Source of the DNA: Meconema thalassinum
Taxonomy: Eukaryota; Arthropoda; Insecta; Orthoptera; Tettigoniidae
NCBI GenBank assembly: GCA_946902985.2
Contig: OX336389.2
Coordinates: 125,523,572 to 125,587,571 of the forward strand
DNA: 64,000 bases
Direction: 5' to 3'
The notes below the pieces were generated by a model that saw only the letters and a program-made list of their open reading frames with translations, did no database searches and was not told the origin of the DNA. Below, piece after piece: positions 45,142-57,930 of this stretch (positions are counted from its first letter, which is position 1; every line of letters begins with the position of its first letter). The position numbers and the translations under genes are program-made.

Positions 45142-45350
45142 TTATTGGCTTTACGTCCCTTCTAATGACTGCAGCTTTTAGAGACGCCGGGGTGCCGGAG
45201 TTTTGCTCCGAAGGGTATCTTTATCGTGCCATTAAATCTACTGACACGGCTTCCTCGTATTTGCATATTTGCGCACTCTAGAATGCCAGCTGACTGCTCC
45301 AGGATTCGATCCTGTAACCTTGGGAACAGTAGCCGAGAACGTTACTGCTG
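45081..45350 (-). repeat. SINE B with (ATT)n tail
   Basis: An (AAT)n run (about 45082-45139) is followed by TTATTGGCTTTACGTCCCTT, GAGACGCCGGGGTGCCGGAG and GATTCGATCCTG in family order. The head (CTGCTGGATTCC) is truncated. The microsatellite is the expanded retro tail. Confidence 0.75.
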
Positions 45351-45487
45351 GATTCCTTTACATACATGCATAAAATAAAACTTACCAATATCGAAATGCC
45401 TAGCCAAACTTCTCGAACTATGCACCATTATGGTCTAAACATTTCGTACAATGCTTGGTTACTGGTTTGCATATCATATCACCCAGT

Positions 45488-45690
45488 TCTGTGTAGGCCA
45501 CCACGTGGCTAGCATTCTTTGCTGTCACCCATGAAGTCCGGGTTTGATTTACGGTTCTGCCAAGAAATTTAATTCTAGTCTGAGAGATGGAATGAGCTAC
45601 AGTTAGCATCATGAGGCAGAACTAAGGAGAGGTAGGTTGGATTCCCACCTCAACCATCCTAAAATTGGTTCTCCGTTTCCCCCCCCTTCT
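45488..45690 (+). repeat. SINE A head half, plus strand
   Basis: GCCACCACGTGGCTAGCATT, GAAGTCCGGGTTTGATTTAC (B box), TTTAATTCTAGTCTGAG and CCCACCTCAACCATCC. Truncated at the right, where TGAGGGGTGTTCAAATGAAA (45699-45718, mariner-TIR-like) begins. Confidence 0.65.
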
Positions 45691-45748
45691 ATGAGGGGTG
45701 TTCAAATGAAAAGGTACGAAACGACACTGTGCGTACAATTTATTAGTT

Positions 45749-48700
45749 ACAAGCTGTACCCGGCATGCGTTGCAATGCCAATCAAAGAAAGTGTTGGCGT
45801 TGAAATTCTGTTTCTTGAAGTGCTTTTGGATACACAACATGTTTTTCAATTTCCGTTAACTGCCTCGAAGCTATCGTAAAATGGATTTTCTAATTTAGAA
45901 CCATTCGTGGGAGCGTGCACAACAACTTTCAAAAGTTTCATCGCAATCGGATGAATGGCATATGAACGTATACGGGATTTTGTTTGAACGATTCGTGCGC
46001 TGTCACTCATTTGTTGAATCTACTCGTACGCTACCTATTGAGAAATGCATTTACTAAGTCGAAACCCTACCCTGGCGTGTACACAATAACTCATCAAGGT
46101 TTCATCACAATCGAAGAAGATTATTTGAACGCATAGGAGATTTTGTTAAAACGCTTCGCGCGTCGTCACCCATTTGTTGCATATGCACGTATACGGGGTT
46201 TTGTTTAAACGATTCGTGCGCTGTCACTCATTTGTTGAATCTACTCGTGCGCTACCTATTGAGAAATGTATTACTAAGTCGAAGTCCTTCCCTGGCGTGT
46301 ACACAATAACTCATCAAGGTTTCATCGCAATCGAAGAATGTTATATGAACGCAATAGGGGATTTTGATGAAACGCTTCGCGCGTCGTCACCCATTTGTTG
46401 CATCTACTCTTGCGCTACTTATTGTGAAATGGATTTACCAAGTCCCCTTCCCTGGCGGGTACACAATAACTGATCAATGTTTCATCGCAATCGGATGAAT
46501 AGTATATGAACGCATACCTGATTTTGTTTAAACGATTCGCGCTCCGTCACTCATTTGTTGAATCTACTCGTGCGCTACCTACTGTAAAATGTATTTACTA
46601 AGTTAGAAACCGTCACGTAAGTGTCCACAACATCTCACCCAAGTTTCATCGCTATCGGACTAATGGGATATGAAGACATAGGGGACTGTATTGAAACGCT
46701 CCGCGTGTCGTCGTTCATTTGTCGAATCTACTCGTGTGCTACCTACTGTGAAATGTATTTACTAAGCCAGAAACCTTCCTTGGAGTGTCCACCATATTTC
46801 ACCCAAGTTTCACCGCTAACGGCAGAATGGTATATGACCTTATACGGGACTTTGTTGAAACGCTTCGCGCGTCGTCCCTCATTTGTTGAATCAACTTGTG
46901 CACTGCATATTGTATAGGGGATTTACTAAGCCAGAAATTTTCCATGACGTGTACACAACATCTCACCCAAGTTTCATAGCTACGGACGAATGGTACATGA
47001 ATGCATACGGGACTTGGTTGAAACGCTTCGCGTGTCGTCGCTCATTTGTTGATTCTACTCTTACGCTACATATTGTAATATGGATGTACTCAGCCAGAAA
47101 CCTTCCCTGGAGTGTACACAACATATCACCCAAGTTTCATCGCAATCGGATGAATGGTATGTGAACGTATACGGGACGTTGTCGAAACGCTTCGCGCGTA
47201 GTCACTCATTTGTTGAATATAAACGTGCGCTTCGTATTGTAAAATGGATTTACTTAGCCAGAAACCTTTCCTGGAGTGTACACAATAATTCACCAAACAT
47301 GTATCACTATCAGATGAATGGTTTTATACGGGACTTTGTTGAAACGCTTCGCGTGTCATCGCTCATTTGTTGAATCTACTGGTGCGCTACCTATTGTAAA
47401 ATATATGTACTAAGCCAGAAACCTTCCCTGGAGTGTACACAACATCTCACCCAAGTTTCGTCGCTATCGGATGAATGGTATATGAAATTATATGGGACTT
47501 TGTTGAAACGCTTCGCGCGTCGTCGCTCATTTGTTGATTCTACTCGTGCTCTACCTATTTTTAAAGGGATTTACTAAGCTAGAAACCTTCCCTGGAGTGC
47601 ATACAAAATCTCAGCCTAGTTTCATCGCTATCGGACGAATGGTATATGAACGCAAACGTGACTTTGTTGAAATGCTTCGCGCGTCGTAGCTCATTTGTTG
47701 AATCTACTCATGCGCTGCCTATTGTAAAGTGGATGTACTAAGCTAGAAAATTTCCCTGCAGTGTACACAACATTTTACGCAAGTTTCATAGCTATCGGAC
47801 GAATGGTATATGAATGCATACGGGACTTTGTTGAAACGCTTTGCGTGTTGTCGCTCATTTGTTGAATCTACTCGTGCGCTATCTACTGTGAAATGTATTC
47901 ACTAATTTTGAAACCTTCACGTAAGTGTACACAACATCTCACCCAAGTTTCATCGCTATCGGACGAATGGTATATGAACACATACGGGACTTTGTTGAAA
48001 TGCTTCGCGCATCGTCGCTCATTTGTTGAATCTACGCGTGCGCTACCTATTGTAAAATGGATTTACTAATTCAGAAACCTTCCTTGGGGTGTACTCAACA
48101 TCTCACTCAAGTTTCATCGCAATCGGACGAATGGTATATGAACGCATAGGAGACATACCCACAGACAGACAGACAAATTATCACGTAACATTGATTTTTA
48201 TATATATACAAGCTGTACCCGACATGCGTTGCAATGCCAATCAAAGAAAGTGTTGGCGTTGAAATTCTGTTTCTTGAAGTGCTTTTGGATACACAACATG
48301 TTAACTGCCTCTAAGCTATCATAAAATGGATTTTCTAATTTAGAACCATTCGTGGGAGCGTGCACAACAACTTTCAAAAAGTTTCATCGCTGTCACTCAT
48401 ATGTTGAATCTAATCGTACGCTACCTATTGTGAAATGGATTTACTAAGTCGAAACCCTTCCCTGGCGTGTACACAATGACTCATCAATGATTCATCGCAA
48501 TCGGATGAATAGTATATGCACGTATAGGGGTTTTTGTTTAAACGATTCGTGCGCTGTCACTCATTTGTTGAATCTACTCGTGCGCTACCTATTGAGAAAT
48601 GTATTACTAAGTCGAAGCCCTTCCCTGGCGTGTACACAATAACTCATCAAGGTTTCATCGCAATCGAAGAATGTTATATGAACGCAATAGGGAATTTTGT

Positions 48701-51700
48701 TGAAACGCTTCGCGCGTCGTCACCCATTTGTTGTATCTACTCTTGCGCTACTTATTGTGAAATGGATTGACTAAGTCACCTTCCCTGGCGGGTACAAAAT
48801 AACTGATCAATGTTTCATCGCAATCGGATGAATAGTATATGAACGCATACCTGATTTTGTTTAAACGATTCGCACTCCGTCACTCATTTGTTGAATCTAC
48901 TCGTGCGCTACCTACTGTAAAATGTATTTACTAAGTTAGAAACCGTCACGTAAGTGTCCACAACATCTCACCCAAGTTTCATCGCTATCGTCGTTCATTT
49001 GTCGAATCTACTCGTGTGCTACCTACTGTGAAATGTATTTACTAAGCCAGAAACCTTCCTTGGAGTGTCCACCATATTTCACCCAAGTTTCACCGCTAAC
49101 GGCAGAATGGTATATGACCTTATACGGGACTTTGTTGAAACGCTTCGCGCGTCGTCCCTCATTTGTTGAATCAACTTGTGCACTGCATATTGTATAGGGG
49201 ATTTACTAAGCCAGAAATTTTCCATGACGTGTACACAACATCTCACCCAAGTTTCATAGCTACGGACGAATGGTACATGAATGCATACGGGACTTGGTTG
49301 AAACGCTTCGCGTGTCGTCGCTCATTTGTTGATTCTACTCTTACGCTACATATTGTAATATGGATGTACTCAGCCAGAAACCTTCCCTGGAGTGTACACA
49401 ACATATCACCCAAGTTTCATCGCAATCGGATGAATGGTATGTGAACGTATACGGGACGTTGTCGAAACGCTTCGCGCGTAGTCACTCATTTGTTGAATAT
49501 AAACGTGCGCTTCGTATTGTAAAATGGATTTACTTAGCCAGAAACCTTTCCTGGAGTGTACACAATAATTCACCAAACATGTATCACTATCAGATGAATG
49601 GTTTTATACGGGACTTTGTTGAAACGCTTCGCGTGTCATCGCTCATTTGTTGAATCTACTGGTGCGCTACCTATTGTAAAATATATGTACTAAGCCAGAA
49701 ACCTTCCCTGGAGTGTACACAACATCTCACCCAAGTTTCGTCGCTATCGGATGAATGGTATATGAAATTATATGGGACTTTGTTGAAACGCTTCGCGCGT
49801 CGTCGCTCATTTGTTGATTCTACTCGTGCTCTACCTATTTTTAAAGGGATTTACTAAGCTAGAAACCTTCCCTGGAGTGCATACAAAATCTCAGCCTAGT
49901 TTCATCGCTATCGGACGAATGGTATATGAACGCAAACGTGACTTTGTTGAAATGCTTCGCGCGTCGTAGCTCATTTGTTGAATCTACTCATGCGCTGCCT
50001 ATTGTAAAGTGGATGTACTAAGCTAGAAAATTTCCCTGCAGTGTACACAACATTTTACGCAAGTTTCATAGCTATCGGACGAATGGTATATGAATGCATA
50101 CGGGACTTTGTTGAAACGCTTTGCGTGTTGTCGCTCATTTGTTGAATCTACTCGTGCGCTATCTACTGTGAAATGTATTCACTAATTTTGAAACCTTCAC
50201 GTAAGTGTACACAACATCTCACCCAAGTTTCATCGCTATCGGACGAATGGTATATGAACACATACGGGACTTTGTTGAAATGCTTCGCGCATCGTCGCTC
50301 ATTTGTTGAATCTACGCGTGCGCTACCTATTGTAAAATGGATTTACTAATTCAGAAACCTTCCTTGGGGTGTACTCAACATCTCACTCAAGTTTCATCGC
50401 AATCGGACGAATGGTATATGAACGCATAGGAGACATACCCACAGACAGACAGACAAATTATCACGTAACATTGATTTTTATATATATACAAGCTGTACCC
50501 GACATGCGTTGCAATGCCAATCAAAGAAAGTGTTGGCGTTGAAATTCTGTTTCTTGAAGTGCTTTTGGATACACAACATGTTAACTGCCTCTAAGCTATC
50601 ATAAAATGGATTTTCTAATTTAGAACCATTCGTGGGAGCGTGCACAACAACTTTCAAAAAGTTTCATCGCTGTCACTCATATGTTGAATCTAATCGTACG
50701 CTACCTATTGTGAAATGGATTTACTAAGTCGAAACCCTTCCCTGGCGTGTACACAATGACTCATCAATGATTCATCGCAATCGGATGAATAGTATATGCA
50801 CGTATAGGGGTTTTTGTTTAAACGATTCGTGCGCTGTCACTCATTTGTTGAATCTACTCGTGCGCTACCTATTGAGAAATGTATTACTAAGTCGAAGCCC
50901 TTCCCTGGCGTGTACACAATAACTCATCAAGGTTTCATCGCAATCGAAGAATGTTATATGAACGCAATAGGGAATTTTGTTGAAACGCTTCGCGCGTCGT
51001 CACCCATTTGTTGTATCTACTCTTGCGCTACTTATTGTGAAATGGATTGACTAAGTCACCTTCCCTGGCGGGTACAAAATAACTGATCAATGTTTCATCG
51101 CAATCGGATGAATAGTATATGAACGCATACCTGATTTTGTTTAAACGATTCGCACTCCGTCACTCATTTGTTGAATCTACTCGTGCGCTACCTACTGTAA
51201 AATGTATTTACTAAGTTAGAAACCGTCACGTAAGTGTCCACAACATCTCACCCAAGTTTCATCGCTATCGTCGTTCATTTGTCGAATCTACTCGTGTGCT
51301 ACCTACTGTGAAATGTATTTACTAAGCCAGAAACCTTCCTTGGAGTGTCCACCATATTTCACCCAAGTTTCACCGCTAACGGCAGAATGGTATATGACCT
51401 TATACGGGACTTTGTTGAAACGCTTCGCGCGTCGTCCCTCATTTGTTGAATCAACTTGTGCACTGCATATTGTATAGGGGATTTACTAAGCCAGAAATTT
51501 TCCATGACGTGTACACAACATCTCACCCAAGTTTCATAGCTACGGACGAATGGTACATGAATGCATACGGGACTTGGTTGAAACGCTTCGCGTGTCGTCG
51601 CTCATTTGTTGATTCTACTCTTACGCTACATATTGTAATATGGATGTACTCAGCCAGAAACCTTCCCTGGAGTGTACACAACATATCACCCAAGTTTCAT

Positions 51701-54700
51701 CGCAATCGGATGAATGGTATGTGAACGTATACGGGACGTTGTCGAAACGCTTCGCGCGTAGTCACTCATTTGTTGAATATAAACGTGCGCTTCGTATTGT
51801 AAAATGGATTTACTTAGCCAGAAACCTTTCCTGGAGTGTACACAATAATTCACCAAACATGTATCACTATCAGATGAATGGTTTTATACGGGACTTTGTT
51901 GAAACGCTTCGCGTGTCATCGCTCATTTGTTGAATCTACTGGTGCGCTACCTATTGTAAAATATATGTACTAAGCCAGAAACCTTCCCTGGAGTGTACAC
52001 AACATCTCACCCAAGTTTCGTCGCTATCGGATGAATGGTATATGAAATTATATGGGACTTTGTTGAAACGCTTCGCGCGTCGTCGCTCATTTGTTGATTC
52101 TACTCGTGCTCTACCTATTTTTAAAGGGATTTACTAAGCTAGAAACCTTCCCTGGAGTGCATACAAAATCTCAGCCTAGTTTCATCGCTATCGGACGAAT
52201 GGTATATGAACGCAAACGTGACTTTGTTGAAATGCTTCGCGCGTCGTAGCTCATTTGTTGAATCTACTCGTGTGCTGCCTATTGTAAAGTGGATGTACTA
52301 AGCTAGAAAATTTCCCTGCAGTGTACACAACATTTTACGCAAGTTTCATAGCTATCGGACGGATGGTATATGAATGCATACGGGACTTTGTTGAAACGCT
52401 TTGCGTGTTGTCGCTCATTTGTTGAATCTACTCGTGCGCTATCTACTGTGAAATGTATTCACTAATTTTGAAACCTTCACGTAAGTGTACACAACATCTC
52501 ACCCAAGTTTCATCGCTATCGGACGAATGGTATATGAACACATACGGGACTTTGTTGAAATGCTTCGCGCATCGTCGCTCATTTGTTGAATCTACGCGTG
52601 CGCTACCTATTGTAAAATGGATTTACTAATTCAGAAACCTTCCTTGGGGTGTACTCAACATCTCACTCAAGTTTCATCGCAATCGGACGAATGGTATATG
52701 AACGCATAGGAGACATACCCACAGACAGACAGACAAATTATCACGTAACATTGATTTTTATATATATACAAGCTGTACCCGACATGCGTTGCAATGCCAA
52801 TCAAAGAAAGTGTTGGCGTTGAAATTCTGTTTCTTGAAGTGCTTTTGGATACACAACATGTTAACTGCCTCTAAGCTATCATAAAATGGATTTTCTAATT
52901 TAGAACCATTCGTGGGAGCGTGCACAACAACTTTCAAAAAGTTTCATCGCTGTCACTCATATGTTGAATCTAATCGTACGCTACCTATTGTGAAATGGAT
53001 TTACTAAGTCGAAACCCTTCCCTGGCGTGTACACAATGACTCATCAATGATTCATCGCAATCGGATGAATAGTATATGCACGTATAGGGGTTTTTGTTTA
53101 AACGATTCGTGCGCTGTCACTCATTTGTTGAATCTACTCGTGCGCTACCTATTGAGAAATGTATTACTAAGTCGAAGCCCTTCCCTGGCGTGTACACAAT
53201 AACTCATCAAGGTTTCATCGCAATCGAAGAATGTTATATGAACGCAATAGGGAATTTTGTTGAAACGCTTCGCGCGTCGTCACCCATTTGTTGTATCTAC
53301 TCTTGCGCTACTTATTGTGAAATGGATTGACTAAGTCACCTTCCCTGGCGGGTACAAAATAACTGATCAATGTTTCATCGCAATCGGATGAATAGTATAT
53401 GAACGCATACCTGATTTTGTTTAAACGATTCGCACTCCGTCACTCATTTGTTGAATCTACTCGTGCGCTACCTACTGTAAAATGTATTTACTAAGTTAGA
53501 AACCGTCACGTAAGTGTCCACAACATCTCACCCAAGTTTCATCGCTATCGTCGTTCATTTGTCGAATCTACTCGTGTGCTACCTACTGTGAAATGTATTT
53601 ACTAAGCCAGAAACCTTCCTTGGAGTGTCAACCATATTTCACCCAAGTTTCACCGCTAACGGCAGAATGGTATATGACCTTATACGGGACTTTGTTGAAA
53701 CGCTTCGCGCGTCGTCCCTCATTTGTTGAATCAACTTGTGCGCTGCATATTGTATAGGGGATTTACTAAGCCAGAAATTTTCCATGACGTGTACACAACA
53801 TCTCACCCAAGTTTCATAGGTACGGACGAATGGTACATGTATGCATACGGGACTTGGTTGAAACGCTTCGCGTGTCGTCGCTCATTTGTTGATTCTACTC
53901 TTGCGCTACATATTGTAATATGGATCTACTCAGCCAGAAACCTTCCCTGGAGTGTACACAACATCTCACCCAAGTTTCATCGCAATCGGATGAATGGTAT
54001 GTGAACGTATACGGGACGTTGTCGAAACGCTTCGCGCGTAGTCACTCATTTGTTGAACATAAACGTGCGCTTCGTATTGTAAAATGGATTTACTTAGCCA
54101 GAAACCTTTCCTGGAGTGTACACAACAATTCACCAAACATTTATCACTATCAGACGAATGGTATATGACTTTATGCGGGACTTTGTTGAAACGCTTCGCG
54201 TGTCATCGCTCATTTGTTGATTCTACTCGTGCTCTACCTATTTTTAAAGGGATTTACTAAGCTAGAAACCTTCCCAGGAGTGCACACAAAATCTCAGCCT
54301 AGTTTCATCGCTATCGGACGAATGGTATATGAACGCAAACGTGACTTTGTTGAAATGCTTCGCGCGTCGTAGCTCATTTGTTGAATCTAATCGTGCGCTG
54401 CCTATTGTAAAGTGGATGTACTAAGCCAGAAAATTTCCCTGCAGTGTACACAACATTTTACGCAAGTTTCATAGCTATCGGACGAATGGTATATGAATGC
54501 ATACGGGACTTTGTTGAAATGCTTCGCGCATCGTCGCTCATTTGTTGAATCTACGCGTGCGCTACCTATTGTAAAATGGATTTACTAAGTCAGAAACCTT
54601 CCTTGGAGTGTACTCAACATCTCACCCAAGTTTCATCGCAATCGGACGAATGGTATATGAACGCATAGGAGACATACATACCCACCCACAGACAAACTAT

Positions 54701-54725
54701 CACGTTACATTGATTTTATATATAT
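45749..54725 (+). repeat. Higher-order tandem array, 2,280-bp units of ~163-bp monomers
   Basis: Four head-to-tail units start at 45749, 48208, 50488 and 52768 with ACAAGCTGTACCCGRCATGC. Each has a leader of about 190 bp, then about 13 monomers of 160-165 bp (words CTCATTTGTTGAATCTACTC, TTACTAAGCCAGAAACCTTC, AAGTTTCATCGC-ATCGGA). The unit ends with CAGACAGACAGACAAATTAT and TATATATA. Unit 1 is 2,459 bp; units 2 and 3 are exactly 2,280 bp and nearly identical; unit 4 is about 1,957 bp and lacks about two monomers. Units 2-4 share a deletion inside one monomer (near 48990, 51270, 53550) that unit 1 lacks. Recurrent short ORFs are by-products. Confidence 0.9.
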
Positions 54726-54759
54726 AGAAGATAGAAGATATATATATAGATATAAAAGT

Positions 54760-55178
54760 GATCACCACAGGCCTGTGCACAGGTGTCCCATTGCTTCACT
54801 AGCCGCAGGATTCCCTGTTCCCAGAAGTCTTGTGGTTGTGAAAGGAGCCAATCCTGTACGGTGTCCTTTAGTTCGTCCGATTGGAAAAGTTTTCCCTTGA
54901 GACGAACCATTAACAGTGACGTGTATTGTGCGACACTCCGTAGCCTACGCAAGTCCATCAAGAACAAACGGCCTGGACTGCTTACGAAGGGAGTGATTCT
55001 GCCCCATGATAACGCTCGCCCACACGTCTCTAACGTCACACAAGGTGTATTGGCCACGTTCAAGTGGGAGCAACTTCAGCATCCACCCTTCATCCCGGAC
55101 TTGTCACCCTGCGACTTCCATCTGTTTGGTCCATTAAAAAAAACATCTCAAGGGAAAACTTTTCCAATCGGACGATGA
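54760..55178 (+). pseudogene. mariner transposase C-terminal part, broken by inversion
   Basis: The plus frame (54903-55178) encodes INSDVYCATLRSL, GVILPHDNARPHVS and PDLSPCDFHLFGPLKK, the last two catalytic Asp blocks of mariner. The continuation, LFQSDELKDTVQDWLLSQPQ to QWDTCAQACGDHF, is on the opposite strand (54902-54760). A perfect 30-bp inverted repeat, 54873-54902 and 55146-55175, marks the junctions. N-terminal half and TIRs absent. Confidence 0.75.
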
Positions 55179-55179
55179 C

Positions 55180-55230
55180 TGTTGTTCCCAAGGTTGCAGG
55201 TGTTAAAGGGACGTAAACATTATTCTATTG
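55180..55230 (+). repeat. Internally deleted SINE B
   Basis: GTTCCCAAGGTTGCAG from the SINE B head is joined to TTAAAGGGACGTAAACATTA from its tail, with about 150 bp missing. Confidence 0.55.
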
Positions 55231-55287
55231 AATTATGCCACATACTGTCCATAAATATTCCATGATGTTTTGTTTATAATTAGTTCT

Positions 55288-55560
55288 AGGAGTTTGGTAC
55301 ATCTTGGTCATTAGTACCGTGCACTTGGGTGTGTGTTCAATTTGTCAGTTAACCTGGTTTAGTAGTGATTGTAGTAGTGAGTATACCTAATTATTAGGAT
55401 CGGGGATGTAGAGATACCATGGGATTTGAATTAAGTTACTATCCCAGCATTTTCATTGAGGGAGTGTGCATAAACCCGGAGCAAACCATACGCAGAATAG
55501 TCTAGCTGCTGTCAGCGCTGGGAATCAAATCTTCGGACTTGCTGCAGCTCCCATCGCAGT
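55288..55560 (-). repeat. Diverged SINE A
   Basis: Tail-to-head order on the plus strand: TTGGTCATTAGTACCGTGCA, GTCAGTTAACCTG, TTACTATCCCAGCATTTTC and GCGCTGGGAATCAAATC. Head strongly diverged. Confidence 0.5.
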
Positions 55561-55616
55561 TGTGGTGAGCTATTTAACGCGCACGGCTACGCCGCGGGCT
55601 CGTTATGTTTTAATGT

Positions 55617-55700
55617 TGATGTTGATGATGATGATGATGATGATGATGATTGTTGTTTTAAGGGGCCTAACATCTAGGTTATCGGCCCCTAATGGTTCGG
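55617..55700 (-). repeat. 3' tail of retroelement C family
   Basis: (GAT)n then TTGTTGTTTTAAGGGGCCTA...TCGGCCCCTAATGG, the reverse of the hairpin tail at 41884 and 32572. 5'-truncated copy. Confidence 0.7.
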
Positions 55701-55747
55701 ATAAAAATGAAAGATGATGAAATAAAAAAATGAACTAAACCTAACTG

Positions 55748-56081
55748 CTGAGCCTCCGTGGCTTAGGCGGCAGCACGCCGGCCTCTCACCGCTGGGTCCG
55801 TGGTTCCAATCCCGGTCACTCCATGCGAGATTTGTGCTGGACAAAGCGGAGGCAGACAGGGTTTTCTCCGGGTACTTCGGTTTTCCTTGTCACAAATTTC
55901 ATTCCAGCAACACTCTCCACTGTCATTTCATTTCATGTGCCATTCATTTCATCATTGCCCCGTGGGAGTGCGAAAGGCTTCTGCAACCGGCACAGTTCAT
56001 ATTCTCGCCGCTAGATGGGGGCTTCATTCCATTCCCTGATCCGGTCGGTCGACTGGAAGCAGGCTGTAGATTTTCATTTTC
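55748..56081 (+). repeat. SINE G, complete, 11-bp target duplication
   Basis: Flanked by AAACCTAACTG (55737-55747 and 56082-56092). Begins CTGAGCCTCCGTGGCTTAGG, B box GTTCCAATCCCGG. Ends AGGCTGTAGATTTTCATTTT. Co-linear with 21466-21795. Confidence 0.88.
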
Positions 56082-56151
56082 AAACCTAACTGAAAACTTA
56101 CAACTAATTTATGTATTAGAAGAAGATATGAATAAATAAAAAAAGAACAAG

Positions 56152-57564
56152 TAGTTCCTTGAAGAACTATACAGCCTATTTTCATATATCCTACTCATGT
56201 TAATTGCCTCAATCAACATACAAAATTTCAGTTTGATTTTTGTAATAGATTCGTAGATATTGAGAACCGTCAAAATATTTCAGATGGTCGCCATGTTGGA
56301 TTTTTATTTATGTACTATTACATGAAGATTATTGTGTACGTGTGGTATTCAAACTTCAATCACATGATTTGGACACATGAAGTAAAAACGAGATTATAAA
56401 ATTACGCACAGCTGCCATCTTGTTGTTATGAAAACAATTTAAATAAATTAGATGCCAGTGGATTAACATTTGTGTAAGTATTTACCGTACAAAGTTTCAC
56501 TGCACACGGATGGTTACGTCCCGAGTAACGCCCATTTAAATATTTATACTTCGCGTAGCCGCCATGTTGGATTTGTGCTCATCAGGTTATTGAAAGTCCT
56601 ATAGATGGACTTATCTTCATAGCCTCTATGAACATAAAAAATGCAGTTTGATTGCAGTAAAAGATTCGTTGATACTGAGAACCGTCTAAATGTTTCGGAT
56701 GGTCGCCATTTTGGATTGTTATATGTATAGGCCTTAGAGTTATGTACCATTAAAGGAAAATTATTGCCTAGCTTCATTATTCAAACTTTCACTTCGATCG
56801 CATGATTACGACACAAGAAATTAATCTTAATTTTAAAATTTCGCACAGCCGCCATCTTGAAGTTATGTTAACAACTGAACTAAACTAGATGCCAGTGCAT
56901 TACAATAGCCTATGTATAATCATTTACTGTACCACATTTCACTGCGCTCAAATGGTTAAATCGCGAGAAAAGTCTATTAACAGGTTTCAACATCGCTTGG
57001 CCGCTATGATCGTTTTGTACTTTACAGGTATTTGAACGTTACATAGATGAACTTCCAGTAGTGCCCTTTATCACCGTACAAAATTTCAGAATTATATCAG
57101 TAATAGTTTCGGAGATATAGAATGACAGTGAAATATTTCGCACAGCCGCCATCTTGAGGTTATGTAAACAATTGAACTAAATAAGATGCCAGTGCATTAC
57201 AATGTGTATAAACATTTGCTATACCACGTTTCATTACGTTTGGATGGTTAAATCACGAGAAAAGTCTATTTTAAAGTCTCAAATTCACTTGGCCGCCATG
57301 TTGGTTTTGTAGTTACCAGGTTTTTGAAAGTCTCATAAGTGAACTTCTAGTAGTGCCCTTTATCACCGTACAAAACTTCAGAGTGATGTCGGTAATAGTT
57401 TCGGAGATATTGAATGCTGGTGTAATATTTCGCACAGCCGCCATGTTGGATTGGTGAGACGTAATAAAATTTGAAGGGCACGGTCGGGGTCAGCTAAAAT
57501 GGTGCTATGATCCTACCGAGTTTCATTGAAATCGCTTCATCCGTTTAGATGTTGTTAGGGGAGA

Positions 57565-57621
<57 letters not shown>

Positions 57622-57680
57622 GACAAAGGGTGATCTCATAAGCCTTTTTTTTTTTTCATAAAATGAAAATAGGCTAAAAA
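56152..57680 (+). mobile_element. HINE/Helentron-like element, copy b
   Basis: 5' end TAGTTCCTTGAAGAACTA (imperfect palindrome), then GCCTATTTTCAT. Next come degenerate internal repeats (GGTCGCCATGTTGGATT, CGCACAGCCGCCAT), TAGATGTTGTTAGGGGAGAC and (AC)n at 57565-57620. The end is CTCATAAGCC, a hairpin with second arm ATGAAAATAGGC, and GGCTAAAAA. The 5' subterminal GCCTATTTTCAT is the exact reverse complement of the 3' arm. Same family as 36374-37875, opposite strand. Confidence 0.65.
57565..57620. repeat. (AC)n microsatellite
   Basis: Nearly pure CA dinucleotide run in the 3' part of HINE-like copy b, at the same relative place as the microsatellites of the other copies. Confidence 0.9.
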
Positions 57681-57714
57681 TAATAGAAAATTATAAACCA
57701 AAGTGTGCATACAG

Positions 57715-57930
57715 ACCCAGTGAGAGAGAAGGTGGCGCTAGGCCATGGGGCCAAGTTATCTGCAGACTTGGCAGCTTCAAACCCCACCTTTGGCCGTCCT
57801 TGGAATGGTTTCCCATGGTTTACCATTTTCAACTCTAGGCAATCACTGCGTCAGTACCTTCTAACCAGGTTAATTTATCTTCATGCCTTTCATCTCTCAT
57901 TAACTCCTTCCATGAGCCCAGCGTAATGAA
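57715..57930 (+). repeat. SINE A-related sequence with divergent head
   Basis: GGTGGCGCTAGGCCATGGGG and CAGCTTCAAACCCCACC (B-box-like), then GGAATGGTTTCCCATGG and CAACTCTAGGCAA, parallel the SINE A order (head, B box, ATGGTTTCCC, CTCCAGGCAA). Confidence 0.4.

Noticed and set aside
45006..45281. ORF with a run of Asn
   Set aside because: Produced by the (AAT)n tail of a SINE B copy.
45699..45745. TGAGGGGTGTTCAAATGAAA as the end of another mariner
   Set aside because: Only one end is present; no partner TIR, TA duplication or transposase before the array begins.
46174..54168. Recurring 78-98-codon ORFs at 2,280-bp spacing, which look like a repeated gene family
   Set aside because: They fall in the tandem array, differ in frame between monomers, have no recognisable domain and repeat only because the DNA repeats.
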